A stretch of 64,000 bases of DNA, from the NCBI GenBank assembly GCA_050251195.1, contig JBFWNG010000004.1, forward strand, positions 62,001-126,000, written 5' to 3'. Shown here one piece after another: positions 8,331 to 16,868 of this stretch (its first letter is position 1; each line of letters opens with the position of its first letter). The position numbers and the translations under genes are program-made. Under the pieces are notes generated by a model, which had not been told where the DNA came from, did not search any database, and saw only the letters and a list, made by a program, of their open reading frames with translations. This DNA is from JBFWNG01 sp050251195. Lineage in GTDB: Bacteria > Bdellovibrionota_B > Oligoflexia > Oligoflexales > Oligoflexaceae.

Positions 8331-9446
8331 TTAAAGTTCGTGGTGTTTCCCGTTTTTATCCCACTGATACATCACGTAATCAGCGACCTTCAGGTCACCT
8401 TTTTTATCCCATTGCTTGGTGCCCATGATTGTCTTTGCGCCGTTCTTGCGAAGCCAATCGGCAAGGTCCTTGCCTTTTGTGGTCTTTGTACCTTCGACGG
8501 CTTGAGCGATAGCTTGGATTGCGGAGTAAGAGTACAGCGTGTAGCCTTCTGGTTCGTAGCCTTCTTTCTTGAAGGAATCCACGATAGATTTGGTCTCTGG
8601 CAGCTTACGAGGATCAGCGCCAAACGTCATGTAAACGCCTTGAACGTATTTGGTTCCGCCTGCAGAGGTAACGAAGTCCTCAGATACGATTCCGTCGCCA
8701 GAAACGAAAGGAATGTTGAGTCCTTGGTTCCGCATTTGGTTGACCAGAAGGCCCGCTTCTGAGTGAAGACCGCCGAAGTATACGGCATCGGCTTTCGCAG
8801 ATTTGATTTTGGTCACGAGAGCGTTAAAGTCTTTCTCGCCGCGGGTTAAGCCTTCGTACACAGAGGCTTTGATGCCCATGGTTTCAAGCTTCGCTTTTGC
8901 TGAGTCGGCAAGGCCTTTGCCGTAAGTGTCTTTGTCGTGGATAACGGCTGGATTTTTCGCTTTAAGAGTGTGAGCGATAAATTCCGCCGCGATAGCTCCT
9001 TGTTGATCGTCTCGCCCGCACATGCGCATAACGGTTGGCAAACCTCGATCTGTCACAGCTGGGTTGGTCGAAGCAGGCGTAATCATTAGGACGTCAGCGT
9101 CATTGTAGACTTCTGATGCCGGAATAGTTGAAGAAGAACAAAAGTGTCCAACAACGGCGATAACTTTCTCTTGGTCTACCATGCGGTTAGCGACCGAAAC
9201 GGCTTGTTTGGGTTCGCAGGCATCGTCAGCTTTAACGATTTCAACTTTCTTTCCGAGGAGACCGCCCTTGGTGTTGATCTCTTCTACGGCCTTAGTGGCA
9301 CCTTTCCATTGCTGCTCGCCAAACGCTGCGTTTGCGCCCGTGTGTGGTCCCGCAACAGCAATTTTGATGGTGTCCGCAGCTATGCCGGTGGTTGCCAGCG
9401 ACAAGCTCGCGAGCACGAGACCGAGAAATTTGGATCGAAGTTTCAT
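8331..9446 (-). CDS. livK: Periplasmic branched-chain amino-acid binding protein LivK/LivJ type
   Basis: The substrate-binding component (371 residues) captures amino acids in the periplasm and delivers them to LivHM. It has a signal peptide (MKLRSKFLGLVLASLSLATTGIAA) and the type I periplasmic binding fold pattern: IKIAVAGPHTG at the mature N-terminus, VVGHFCSSSTIPASEVY (about 100-115) and GGLHSEAGLLVNQMR (about 225). No lipobox is present, so it is a soluble periplasmic protein. AGAGGT precedes the ATG. A promoter with an inverted repeat in its spacer lies just upstream. The true ligand cannot be read from the sequence. Confidence 0.93.
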   Translation of the reverse strand: MKLRSKFLGLVLASLSLATTGIAADTIKIAVAGPHTGANAAFGEQQWKGATKAVEEINTKGGLLGKKVEIVKADDACEPKQAVSVANRMVDQEKVIAVVGHFCSSSTIPASEVYNDADVLMITPASTNPAVTDRGLPTVMRMCGRDDQQGAIAAEFIAHTLKAKNPAVIHDKDTYGKGLADSAKAKLETMGIKASVYEGLTRGEKDFNALVTKIKSAKADAVYFGGLHSEAGLLVNQMRNQGLNIPFVSGDGIVSEDFVTSAGGTKYVQGVYMTFGADPRKLPETKSIVDSFKKEGYEPEGYTLYSYSAIQAIAQAVEGTKTTKGKDLADWLRKNGAKTIMGTKQWDKKGDLKVADYVMYQWDKNGKHHEL

Positions 9447-9467
9447 TGATTTACCTCTTCACAAGTT

Positions 9468-9496
9468 ATTTAAGACATATGGATACTATATGTAAA
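9468..9496 (-). promoter_or_regulatory. livK promoter with an operator-like inverted repeat
   Basis: On the minus strand: TTTACA (9496-9491), 17 bases and TTAAAT (9473-9468). The spacer and the -35 edge are covered by an inverted repeat, ACATAT (9475-9480) / ATATGT (9488-9493), separated by seven bases. A repressor binding there would block the promoter. Confidence 0.5.
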
Positions 9497-9558
9497 GGAT
9501 TCCCCCCGGCGTGACAAGCCGAATCGTAAGATGGCGATTTTTTAGACCTAATTTGCCA

Positions 9559-9585
9559 TTAAGAATGTTCGGAAACATCCGATAA
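9559..9585 (+). promoter_or_regulatory. Sigma-28 (FliA) promoter of the REC-TPR gene
   Basis: TTAA (9559-9562), 15 bases and TCCGATAA (9578-9585). Seven of eight -10 bases match the consensus GCCGATAA with the exact N15 spacing. The start codon is 27 bases downstream. Confidence 0.65.
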
Positions 9586-9611
9586 CTTACTGGAATGATT
9601 GGAGGCATACG

Positions 9612-10934
9612 ATGAGCGTAGCGAAAAAATTAGACGATGCCGCAAATCCGCAGTTTGCAACGGCGATTGTGTTCATACATAGGACGCAAGTGCGGAACGT
9701 CGTTCGCGAAGTTCTTAAAGCGCTCCCTTGCCCAGACATCCTGGTCCCCGGTGACGCAGACGAATGTATCAACCAACTCACAAGCAACCCCAAGGCGTTT
9801 CTTGCGATTGATTGGGAATATGGACTCGAAACTTTAGCGAAAGTTCTGTCCAGGGCGCAAGGAAACTTTAATATCGATACTCGACCCATCTATATTTTAA
9901 CTTCTGAAATTACAACCCAAGTCGTTGCCGTGAGCGCCGAATACAATGTCGCGAGAATTCATGCCGGCGATATCACCAAGAACACGGTTAAAGCCCATTT
10001 TGACGAAATCACGGCGCTTGAGGTAACTCGCGTGCACGTCCGCACTGCGTTTAGCGAAGTTGAAAAGTTAAGATCAGAGGACAAGCTTGGCAAAGCGGAA
10101 CAGATTTTAGAGGGGCTTCACGAGAGATTGCCGAAAGACGAGAAAGTGGTCATTGAATTGGCGAACAATTACATTCTTAGCGACAAGTGGGAAGCCGCGC
10201 TAGACATTCTCGAACCCATCATCATCAAGGACGTCCGCGATTTGAGAGCCCAGCACCTCTACGCGCGATGCTTAATGAAAAAAGGCGATTTTAAGAACGC
10301 CGCTATTATTCTACAAAACACCAAGCTCATCAGTCCACTGGGCATCGATCGTCTCGTAGATCTCGGAAATTGTTTGATCGAGGTCGATCAGGTTGAAGAG
10401 GCCATCAAACAGTTTGAAAAAGTGAAGCAAATCGACCCTCATAACGATGCGGCCAAGAAGGGCATCGGTCAATGCCATCTCATGGAGGGCGACGTCAACG
10501 CTGCTCTTGATCTTCTGCGTGAAATATCAACTCCTCGCGAACTCGCCGCAATTTTTAACGACGCCGCGATTATTCTTGTCCGTCAAAAGAAGTTTCGAGA
10601 ATCCATGGCCCTTTACCAATCCGCGATCTCATCTCTTGGCGAGAACAAAACGCTTCTTGCTCGGTTGATATTCAACATGGGCGTGGGATACTATAAGCTG
10701 CAAGATCTTGCGAAAGCCCTCGAACATTTCAGAAAGGCTTTCGACCTCGATAAGAAATTCACGAAAGCAAAGCACAACGTCAAAGTGGTGCAAAAGTTAA
10801 TAGAAAAACCAGTGCCTGTGAAGAAGCCGAAGGCCGAAGAAGACATCGAAGTCGATTTTGCCACGGACATTCCGGAAACCAACGCGATGCTTCCTAAAGG
10901 GGCGGATGACTTTGAAGACGAGCCGTTGGGCTGA
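9612..10934 (+). CDS. Degenerate receiver domain fused to TPR repeats
   Basis: The protein has 440 residues. Residues about 15-130 have the alternating pattern of a CheY-like receiver: beta-strand ATAIVFIH, LAIDWEYG with a possible phospho-acceptor Asp67, YILTSE and ARIHAGD. The acidic pair at the first strand is missing (FIHRT) and the conserved Lys is replaced, so ordinary phosphorylation is doubtful. Residues about 135-400 form TPR-like helix pairs (for example AIKQFEKVKQIDPHNDAAKKGI and ALEHFRKAFDLDKKFTKAK). The tail is charged, with a KKPKAEEDIEVD linker. GGAGG precedes the ATG. A sigma-28 promoter suggests a role as a scaffold in motility or chemotaxis. Confidence 0.8.
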   Translation: MSVAKKLDDAANPQFATAIVFIHRTQVRNVVREVLKALPCPDILVPGDADECINQLTSNPKAFLAIDWEYGLETLAKVLSRAQGNFNIDTRPIYILTSEITTQVVAVSAEYNVARIHAGDITKNTVKAHFDEITALEVTRVHVRTAFSEVEKLRSEDKLGKAEQILEGLHERLPKDEKVVIELANNYILSDKWEAALDILEPIIIKDVRDLRAQHLYARCLMKKGDFKNAAIILQNTKLISPLGIDRLVDLGNCLIEVDQVEEAIKQFEKVKQIDPHNDAAKKGIGQCHLMEGDVNAALDLLREISTPRELAAIFNDAAIILVRQKKFRESMALYQSAISSLGENKTLLARLIFNMGVGYYKLQDLAKALEHFRKAFDLDKKFTKAKHNVKVVQKLIEKPVPVKKPKAEEDIEVDFATDIPETNAMLPKGADDFEDEPLG

Positions 10935-10946
10935 CGGCAAGATATT

Positions 10947-10985
10947 AAGCGCGGAATTAAGGAGACGCGGAAGGTATTGTCCAAT
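10947..10985 (-). repeat. Dispersed 40-base repeat, single inverted copy
   Basis: Read on the minus strand this is TTGGACAATACCTTCCGCG followed by TCTCCTTAATTCCGCGCTT. It matches copies at 2174-2215 and 24515-24607. It fills the gap between the REC-TPR gene and tgt. Confidence 0.6.
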
Positions 10986-11030
10986 TCCTTTGGGGCGCAA
11001 CGAAGGCGGTTTTCTGAAGGTTCCGACTCC

Positions 11031-12140
11031 TTAGGCGCTGGGTACGCCGGGACCCCACAGTTCCTGATGATGCTTCAGAAACGCCGCATAACTTCCAGCT
11101 TGAATTGCATTTCGGGCATCCGCAATCAAATCCAAGAAGTATTTTAAATTATGAATCGTGAGCAACCGAAGCACGGTGACTTCGTTAGCGATAAAGAGAT
11201 GGCGAAGGTACGATCGAGAAAAGGTCTTGCAGGTGTAACACGAGCACTTAGGATCGAGCGGCTGCTTGTCCGTTTGGTGCACAGCATTCTTAATGTTGAC
11301 CCTTCCCGACGACGTAAACACGGTACCGTTGCGGGCGTTTCGCGTAGGTAGCACACAGTCGAACATATCAACGCCTAGCGCGATCGATTCTACAAGGTCG
11401 ATGGGAGTGCCGACGCCCATGAGATAACGCGGACGATCTTTCGGGAGCAGGTCGCAGCAATGCTCGGTAATGGCGCGCATGTCTTCCTTCGGTTCGCCGA
11501 CCGACAAACCGCCGATGCTGTAACCCTCGAAATCATTTTTCACGAGCAATTCGATGCTCTGGGTTCGCAGGTGCGGAAAAACGCCGCCTTGTACTATGCC
11601 AAACTGCAGCAATTCAGGTATCGACTTCGCCTTGCGACAACGCTCCGCCCAACGCATTGACCTTTCCATCGAGAGCTTTGCCTGTTCCTCGGTTGCAGGA
11701 TAGGGCGTGCATTCGTCAAACGCCATATGGATGTCGGCGCGTAGTGTTTCTTGGATTTTTACCGCAGCTTCGGGACCTAGCTCGACCAAGGAGCCGTTAA
11801 GATGGCTTTGAAAGACGACGCCGGTTTCATTTATTTTGCAAAGCTTCCCCAAACTAAAAACCTGGAATCCGCCACTATCGGTGAGTATGGGCTTGTTCCA
11901 CCCCATAAACTGGTGAAGGCCGCCAAAGTGCTTAATGATCTCCATGCCCGGGCGGAGGTTGAGATGGTAAGTATTGCCAAGGATGATTTCGGCGCCGATG
12001 CCGTGAAGATCGTCGGGAGTTAATGTTTTGACGCAGGCTTGCGTGCCGACCGGCATGAAAATAGGCGTGTTTACGGGACCGTGTGCTGTTTGCAAGACGC
12101 CAAGTCGCGCTTTTTGGTCTTGAGCAAGGAGCTTAAACAA
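11031..12140 (-). CDS. tgt: Queuine tRNA-ribosyltransferase Tgt
   Basis: Tgt swaps guanine 34 of tRNAs with GUN anticodons for the queuosine precursor preQ1. Its 369 residues include FMPVGTQACVKTLTPDDL near the N-terminus, the substrate-pocket segment TDSGGFQVFSL and the catalytic region GVDMFDCVLPTRNARNG. The zinc site is CSCYTC with a His about 25 residues later. The TTG start aligns with the usual Tgt N-terminus and lies inside the end of the arginase-like gene (eight-base overlap), so the two genes form an operon. Confidence 0.95.
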   Translation of the reverse strand: MFKLLAQDQKARLGVLQTAHGPVNTPIFMPVGTQACVKTLTPDDLHGIGAEIILGNTYHLNLRPGMEIIKHFGGLHQFMGWNKPILTDSGGFQVFSLGKLCKINETGVVFQSHLNGSLVELGPEAAVKIQETLRADIHMAFDECTPYPATEEQAKLSMERSMRWAERCRKAKSIPELLQFGIVQGGVFPHLRTQSIELLVKNDFEGYSIGGLSVGEPKEDMRAITEHCCDLLPKDRPRYLMGVGTPIDLVESIALGVDMFDCVLPTRNARNGTVFTSSGRVNIKNAVHQTDKQPLDPKCSCYTCKTFSRSYLRHLFIANEVTVLRLLTIHNLKYFLDLIADARNAIQAGSYAAFLKHHQELWGPGVPSA

Positions 12141-13047
12141 TGGACTTACCCAAAGCTGAAAGGATGAGATCTATCGTCAGAAGGCACGCTTTGGAATCGA
12201 CGTCCTTAAGTGGGTTAAGCTCGACAAAATCCATGGAGCATAACTTTCCGGTTTCGTAGAGCATCTCCAACAGCAGGTGCGCTTCCCGAAAATTCAACCC
12301 CCCTGAAACCGGCGTGCTTACTCCCGGCGCATACATGGGATCGATGGAATCGACGTCAAAGGAAAGGTGAATCCCCGCAGTTCCGTTGCTCGCGATCTTA
12401 ATCGCTTGTTCCATAATATGGAACACACCCTTCTCATCTATATTGCGCATGGTGTAACACGCGATGCCGCTTTTTCGAACGATTTCCTTCTCAAAATCGT
12501 CCAGAGTTCGTACGCCAATAAGAACGACGTTTGCAGGGTCAATTTTGGGACCTGGGATCCCAATGGAGCATAGGTCGGGATGACCGTCTCCCAGCAGAAC
12601 GGAAAGAGGCATACCGTGAATATTAAGAGAAGGTGACGACTGCGGGGTGTTCATATCCGCATGGGCATCGACCCATATAAGTCCCATTTTTTGTTTTTTT
12701 TGGCTGAAATATTTGGATGAACCGCTCACGCTGCCTATAGCGAGGCTATGATCACCGCCTAAAAGTATCGGTAAAGCGTCCATTTTAAGCGACGCCAGAA
12801 AGACTTTGGAAATGCTCTGGCATATCTCAACAATAGGTTTGAGATACTTATCCTGGGCGGCTTCTTCGGTGAGAGTATCCCGAATCGGTACCTTGATATC
12901 GCCTAAATCGCTTGCCGAATAGCCCAGTTTTTCGATCTTTTGTTTGAGGCCCGCAATGCGAATGGCTGCTGGTCCCATGCAGGCGCCTTGGATATTGGCA
13001 CCAAAATCAGAGGGCACTCCAAGTAGGTGAACCAGCTTTTGATTCAT
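12133..13047 (-). CDS. rocF: Arginase-family ureohydrolase
   Basis: A binuclear manganese hydrolase that most likely splits arginine into ornithine and urea. The metal-binding motifs are complete: GGDHS (near residue 97), DAHADMNTP (about 126) and SFDVDSIDP (about 229). The N-terminus HLLGVPSDFGANIQGACMGP and the SGGLNFREAHLL segment fit the arginase branch better than agmatinase, but related substrates cannot be excluded. GGAG precedes the ATG, and tgt overlaps its end. With the uracil cluster at 24-28 kb, whose yeast counterpart releases urea, this cell may have more than one urea source; no urease is in view. Confidence 0.88.
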   Translation of the reverse strand: MNQKLVHLLGVPSDFGANIQGACMGPAAIRIAGLKQKIEKLGYSASDLGDIKVPIRDTLTEEAAQDKYLKPIVEICQSISKVFLASLKMDALPILLGGDHSLAIGSVSGSSKYFSQKKQKMGLIWVDAHADMNTPQSSPSLNIHGMPLSVLLGDGHPDLCSIGIPGPKIDPANVVLIGVRTLDDFEKEIVRKSGIACYTMRNIDEKGVFHIMEQAIKIASNGTAGIHLSFDVDSIDPMYAPGVSTPVSGGLNFREAHLLLEMLYETGKLCSMDFVELNPLKDVDSKACLLTIDLILSALGKSIV

Positions 13048-13143
13048 ATAATACTCCGGTCTTTTGCGACGAATGGTTCTTATCAGGAATATTATGACAC
13101 GGTCAATTTTTTCGTGTCCAGCGGAAGGAAAAATAGGGAAAAT

Positions 13144-13163
13144 CTGGGGACCTGGGTCCCCAG
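13144..13163 (-). terminator. Terminator after flagellin
   Basis: A perfect 9-base inverted repeat (13144-13152 / 13155-13163) is followed on the minus strand by ATTTTCCCTATTTTTCC. It lies 34 bases after the flagellin stop. Confidence 0.7.
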
Positions 13164-13196
13164 TTATAGGTCATATTGGGCTCGGTTGCTAAGAGA

Positions 13197-14120
13197 CTAC
13201 ATCGATTGTAACAAGCTAAGCGCAACTTGCGGTTGAGTATTCGCCGAAGCCAATACTGAAGTACCCGCTTGTTGAAGGATGTTCGATTGCGTGTAGTTCG
13301 CCGTTTCCACTGCGAAGTCGGCATCGGAGATCCTGCTGTTCGCTTCTGACAAGTTCTCAACCTGAACACCTAAGTTCGTGATTGAAGATGCAAGTCTGTT
13401 TTGGATAGCACCGAGATAAGAGCGGTAATCGTTAACTTTTGTAATCGCTTGGTCAACCTGAGCGATACTTTGCTGTGCTTGTTGCTTGGTCTCAACACGT
13501 GTTCCTTCTTCAGCTCGGCCAAGTTCCAATGAACCTTCGCCGGAAGTGAACGCATTGATGTTACCAAAGTCAATCTTGATTATGTTGACAGGATTCGCCG
13601 TATCGATGGCATCTGCCTCAGTGAAATAATCCTTGCCCACTTGGATTTCCATGGGGAACGCATCTTCGCGGTTCGCCATTTCTGAGTTCAACTCCGCATT
13701 TCCAACAAGAATACGAGTACCGTTAAACTCTGTTGAGTTTGCAATCCGGTCGATCTCGTTTTTAAGAGCAACGAACTCTCTGTCGACGAATTGGCGTTCT
13801 TGACCGCCGATCGTGTCACTCGCAGCTTGCGTTGCAAGTTCTCTTAAGCGGATAAGCATGTTGCTTGTTTCAAGCAAACCGCCTTCGGCTGTTTGAATGA
13901 GTGAAACACCGTCTAAAGAGTTTCTCTTGTTTTGCTCTAATGAGCGGATGTCGGCGCGCAAGTTTTCGGAGATGGAGAGACCCGCTGCATCGTCTGCAGA
14001 CTTGTTGATCCTCTTACCCGAAGCAAGTTTTGCCATGGTGTTGCGCATATCACGAGATGAAACGTCCAACATGCGCTGCGCATTGATCGATGCAATGTTG
14101 GTCCTGATACGTAAGCCCAT
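13197..14120 (-). CDS. fliC: Flagellin
   Basis: The filament subunit, 307 residues, exported by the flagellar type III system. The N-terminal D0/D1 part (GLRIRTNIASINAQRML, then MAKLASGKRINKSADDAAGL) and the C-terminal D1/D0 part (ISDADFAVETANYTQSNIL, ending LSLLQSM) are both intact. The central variable region is short (about 150-220), giving a small flagellin without a large D2/D3 domain. The ATG at 14120 follows a strong AGGAGG; an upstream start at 14153 is unlikely. A sigma-28-type promoter and a terminator bracket it as a single-gene transcript. Only one flagellin is present in the window. Confidence 0.96.
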   Translation of the reverse strand: MGLRIRTNIASINAQRMLDVSSRDMRNTMAKLASGKRINKSADDAAGLSISENLRADIRSLEQNKRNSLDGVSLIQTAEGGLLETSNMLIRLRELATQAASDTIGGQERQFVDREFVALKNEIDRIANSTEFNGTRILVGNAELNSEMANREDAFPMEIQVGKDYFTEADAIDTANPVNIIKIDFGNINAFTSGEGSLELGRAEEGTRVETKQQAQQSIAQVDQAITKVNDYRSYLGAIQNRLASSITNLGVQVENLSEANSRISDADFAVETANYTQSNILQQAGTSVLASANTQPQVALSLLQSM

Positions 14121-14173
14121 AGTTGACCTCCTGTCAAAATTTAAAAACCACATCGTGTGATTTCATGAGTGTC

Positions 14174-14200
14174 CTTTCGACAGAATCTCACCGGGGTTTA
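14174..14200 (-). promoter_or_regulatory. Sigma-28 (FliA) promoter of flagellin
   Basis: On the minus strand: TAAA (14200-14197), 15 bases and GTCGAAAG (14181-14174). The -35 is exact and the -10 keeps the central CGA. It lies 53 bases before the start, with the spacing expected of a flagellin promoter. Confidence 0.65.
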
Positions 14201-14281
14201 GGCAAAATTTTCACATCATTTTTTAACTAATGGAAATCATTGAGAAAAAAATAGGAAAAAAAATACTAGGTTAAAACTTCC

Positions 14282-14959
14282 TTACGCCTGCTTCGCCTTT
14301 GTCTCAACGAATTTGAGGAAGGACATAACCAAAAAACGGCCAAAATCGAAAGAAGTTTCAGTGACTTGGTCCCGTATGTTTTGGTGACGTAGAAATGCAG
14401 TTGTCACTTCTGGATGGGATTGAAGGCCAAAAATAGGCTTGGTTTTGTGCCGGATACCGTCAAATGGTACCTCTTGGCTTTCCGCTAAAATTTCGAAGGA
14501 AGCGGGGATATTTTCGATGACTTCGCGATGAGAAACAACAAGCTCGCCTTCCATTTTTGGCCATAAAAGGCATTCGCGGAGCTTGATCTTTCGGAACCCT
14601 AAATGCTTCGATTGGTCGGGCTGAGAGAAGCGACATTTCTGACCAAACATCTTGGCAATCATCTGATGCCCAAAGCAGAAGCCGAAAATGGGCACATCCT
14701 GGTCGATGAAAGGGCGCAGCCAAGCGTCCATTTTGAGCTGCCATTCCGATTCGTCGTTCACCGAGGAGCTGCTGCCTAGTATCATGACGCCTGCTACCGT
14801 TGCGCTGTCCACCTCGCTCAGAGAGCTGAATCCAGAGATGGCCGGCAGATGATAGCTCAATGGAATCGGACTAACCCCGTTCCAAAAATTGTACGCCTCG
14901 AGCTCTGGGGTGCGCACCGCTGGGTCCAGAACGACGATTTGCGGGTTAGTGATGGTCAT
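14282..14959 (-). CDS. Class I glutamine amidotransferase-like protein
   Basis: A stand-alone GATase1 domain of 225 residues. The nucleophile elbow FGFCFGHQM (Cys near 94) and the catalytic QSHPEV (about 183) are intact, so glutamine or gamma-glutamyl hydrolysis is chemically possible. Such proteins resemble the amidotransferase part of GMP synthase; the acceptor or true substrate is unknown. Its start overlaps the end of the small CPFC protein upstream by 14 bases, indicating an operon. Glutamine-dependent transfer or gamma-glutamyl peptide breakdown are the two obvious options. Confidence 0.8.
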   Translation of the reverse strand: MTITNPQIVVLDPAVRTPELEAYNFWNGVSPIPLSYHLPAISGFSSLSEVDSATVAGVMILGSSSSVNDESEWQLKMDAWLRPFIDQDVPIFGFCFGHQMIAKMFGQKCRFSQPDQSKHLGFRKIKLRECLLWPKMEGELVVSHREVIENIPASFEILAESQEVPFDGIRHKTKPIFGLQSHPEVTTAFLRHQNIRDQVTETSFDFGRFLVMSFLKFVETKAKQA

Positions 14960-15233
14960 GGTTGCCGTCAGCCTTGACCTGTGGCTCGCGCTTGGGGAAC
15001 GTGTCCTTGAAATTGCACTGAGTAATGATATTGTCGCTGAGGGCGGCGTCTTTGATCAGGTTTTCCTGGCGCAGAAGCTTAACTGGCGGATGATTCTCAG
15101 CCTTAAATATGGTCACGGCACAAAAAGGGCATTTGACCTCCACGTCACTTGTGGGGGCAGCCTGGTCGTCATAAGCCAAATGGAACCGACGGGAGCATAC
15201 GGGATTATCGATTACGTTCTTTATGTATGTCAT
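14946..15233 (-). CDS. Small protein with a CPFC motif, unknown
   Basis: A 95-residue protein with a good ribosome site (AAAAGGA, seven bases before ATG). It contains Cys13 in a SRRFHLAYDD context and a CPFC pair near residue 35, which could bind zinc or iron. The C-terminus is His-rich (GNHDHH). No signal peptide or membrane segment is visible. It overlaps the amidotransferase gene by 14 bases, so the two are probably translated together. I do not recognise the family. Confidence 0.65.
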   Translation of the reverse strand: MTYIKNVIDNPVCSRRFHLAYDDQAAPTSDVEVKCPFCAVTIFKAENHPPVKLLRQENLIKDAALSDNIITQCNFKDTFPKREPQVKADGNHDHH

Positions 15234-15301
15234 GAGCAGTCCTTTTTTCGTCTATACTGCTCTTGTATCAGAAACTATTCAAAAAAATGAGGGGTTTTTC
15301 T

Positions 15302-16000
15302 TCAATTTTGAACGCGGATTGTTTCCGCGACGGGTTTGGCGCTGCCGAGGCGTAGGAACGATTGGAGATCGAAAAAATCAGGACGATCGTCGTCAGGATC
15401 AAAGCCCGCCGGAAGGAGCGTTTTTCCGCTGATGTTAACTTCAAAAATTAAGATAGGAAGGCTAAACGTGGTGGTCAATGGTTGCGTCTTAACGTGGGAG
15501 TAACCAGCGCCCACTTTCCCAAACAAGTCCTGTCCAGGAACTATAACCATCGTTCCCGCCGTAATCACCGCTCCTGAGGTCGGATCCTCAATCTCAAAAG
15601 CAAGGCCCGCCTCGTAGCCTTCGTAAGGCTGGACATTTAAGTCAAAAAGAATTTCGCCGGTAATTGGCCAAGGTTTCCCTGAGCAATCGACGTAAGAAAC
15701 CTCATATCGGATGGTTTGTGGATCTTGCCCGTTTTGCAGAGCTTTTGACAAGAGGTTCACATTGGTCAAACCCATCTCTTCGCCGCAAGACTTGTCGAAC
15801 TCTTCGGGAAGCTCTTTTTGGTCCGCGACAACAGGCGGAGCCTGGTCCGCAGGCGACGCTGTTTCCTCTTTCGAGGCGTCAGACGACTCTTTACTGGTTT
15901 TGCCGTTGAAACCTGTATCGGAACTGCAGTTGGCGAGCAGGAACGTCACGCTCAGGACAAGGGCGAATTGAAAATGCGTGTGGTCTCCTGCAAACTTCAT
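15302..16000 (-). CDS. Lipoprotein of unknown function
   Basis: A 232-residue protein with a signal sequence ending in LLANC, a good lipobox, followed by a Ser/Asp/Lys-rich linker. AGGAAGGTGG precedes the ATG. It follows the lipoprotein at 16003 with a gap of two bases, so the pair form one operon and both carry the same LLANC lipobox. The body is beta-rich and has a Cys pair (near 75 and 105). No recognised domain. Confidence 0.72.
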   Translation of the reverse strand: MKFAGDHTHFQFALVLSVTFLLANCSSDTGFNGKTSKESSDASKEETASPADQAPPVVADQKELPEEFDKSCGEEMGLTNVNLLSKALQNGQDPQTIRYEVSYVDCSGKPWPITGEILFDLNVQPYEGYEAGLAFEIEDPTSGAVITAGTMVIVPGQDLFGKVGAGYSHVKTQPLTTTFSLPILIFEVNISGKTLLPAGFDPDDDRPDFFDLQSFLRLGSAKPVAETIRVQN

Positions 16001-16002
16001 TC

Positions 16003-16665
16003 TTATTCCACCTTCCTGAAGAGATTGTCAGGATCCAGAGTTTGCACCGCCGATTGCATGTCGCGCGTACGAGTATTGAACTGAATTTGACCGCTGTCGG
16101 CGAGAACTTGAACCTGAATGAACCAGTCTCCCATTTCGTCGGGAACTTCAGATGTAATGTCCTTATCGACGCCGACTTCCCAATCATCGTATCCATAGAT
16201 CTCTTCCGCATTATAGCCGTCAACATTGTCCTCGTTCACTCTTGCTAATTGTTTTGCCGTAGATTGTTTGAAAATGAATCTATTTTCAGCGCCTGCGACG
16301 GCGTCGCCTAGGGAGAATGTGCCTGAGTCGGTAAAGGTAACTTGCTCCGCGCACGAGTCGTCAATGGCATAGACGGATTCCCAGAGGAACTTGCCTGCGT
16401 CTAGGATTGTCAAAGTTTGTTGCAAATATATTCCTTCATCCTCATCAACCACATGACATTCTGTGCGGTATTGACCTGTGAGGTTGACGGCTGCGGGCTT
16501 ATTGACCGGTGTACTTCCGGTTTCGATATCCGTGTAGATAGGATCGGGATAAGAAGGACGAGACTCTTTTTTCTGATCGTCCGATTCGGGTTCCGATTGG
16601 ACTTCGACGACTCGCGTACAATTGGCAAGCAATAATAATGGAAGGATGACCCATCCCAACTTCAT
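16003..16665 (-). CDS. Lipoprotein of unknown function
   Basis: A 220-residue protein starting MKLGWVILPLLLLANC, a clear lipobox. An acidic linker (about 20-45) leads to a beta-rich body in which TGQYRTECHVVDEDEG and CAEQVTFTDSGTFSLGD look like lipocalin- or calycin-like strands; that is only an impression. GAGGTCCGG precedes the ATG. It is the first gene of a two-lipoprotein operon. The promoter is uncertain: the upstream sequence fits both sigma-70 and, less well, sigma-28. Confidence 0.72.
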   Translation of the reverse strand: MKLGWVILPLLLLANCTRVVEVQSEPESDDQKKESRPSYPDPIYTDIETGSTPVNKPAAVNLTGQYRTECHVVDEDEGIYLQQTLTILDAGKFLWESVYAIDDSCAEQVTFTDSGTFSLGDAVAGAENRFIFKQSTAKQLARVNEDNVDGYNAEEIYGYDDWEVGVDKDITSEVPDEMGDWFIQVQVLADSGQIQFNTRTRDMQSAVQTLDPDNLFRKVE

Positions 16666-16696
16666 TCCGGACCTCTAAGACATAAGGTGATTTAAG

Positions 16697-16725
16697 CTTA
16701 TCGGGGTTTTGTAACATGAAATCAA
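16697..16725 (-). promoter_or_regulatory. Possible promoter of the lipoprotein pair
   Basis: On the minus strand: TTGATT (16725-16720), 17 bases and GATAAG (16702-16697). The -10 also contains CCCGATAA, close to a sigma-28 -10, but no TAAA lies at the right distance. Confidence 0.35.
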
Positions 16726-16868
16726 ATTTTGCTGGAAAGAGCATGGGCATTGGGTAGTTAGAGCTGGTATTTTTGGCCAACTAGAACGCGGCAGAGGATT
16801 TTTGTTCAATTTTTAGACCGGTGAGGATAGATTGGCAAGAGCGTGAGAACAAACAAAGGCTAATCACG

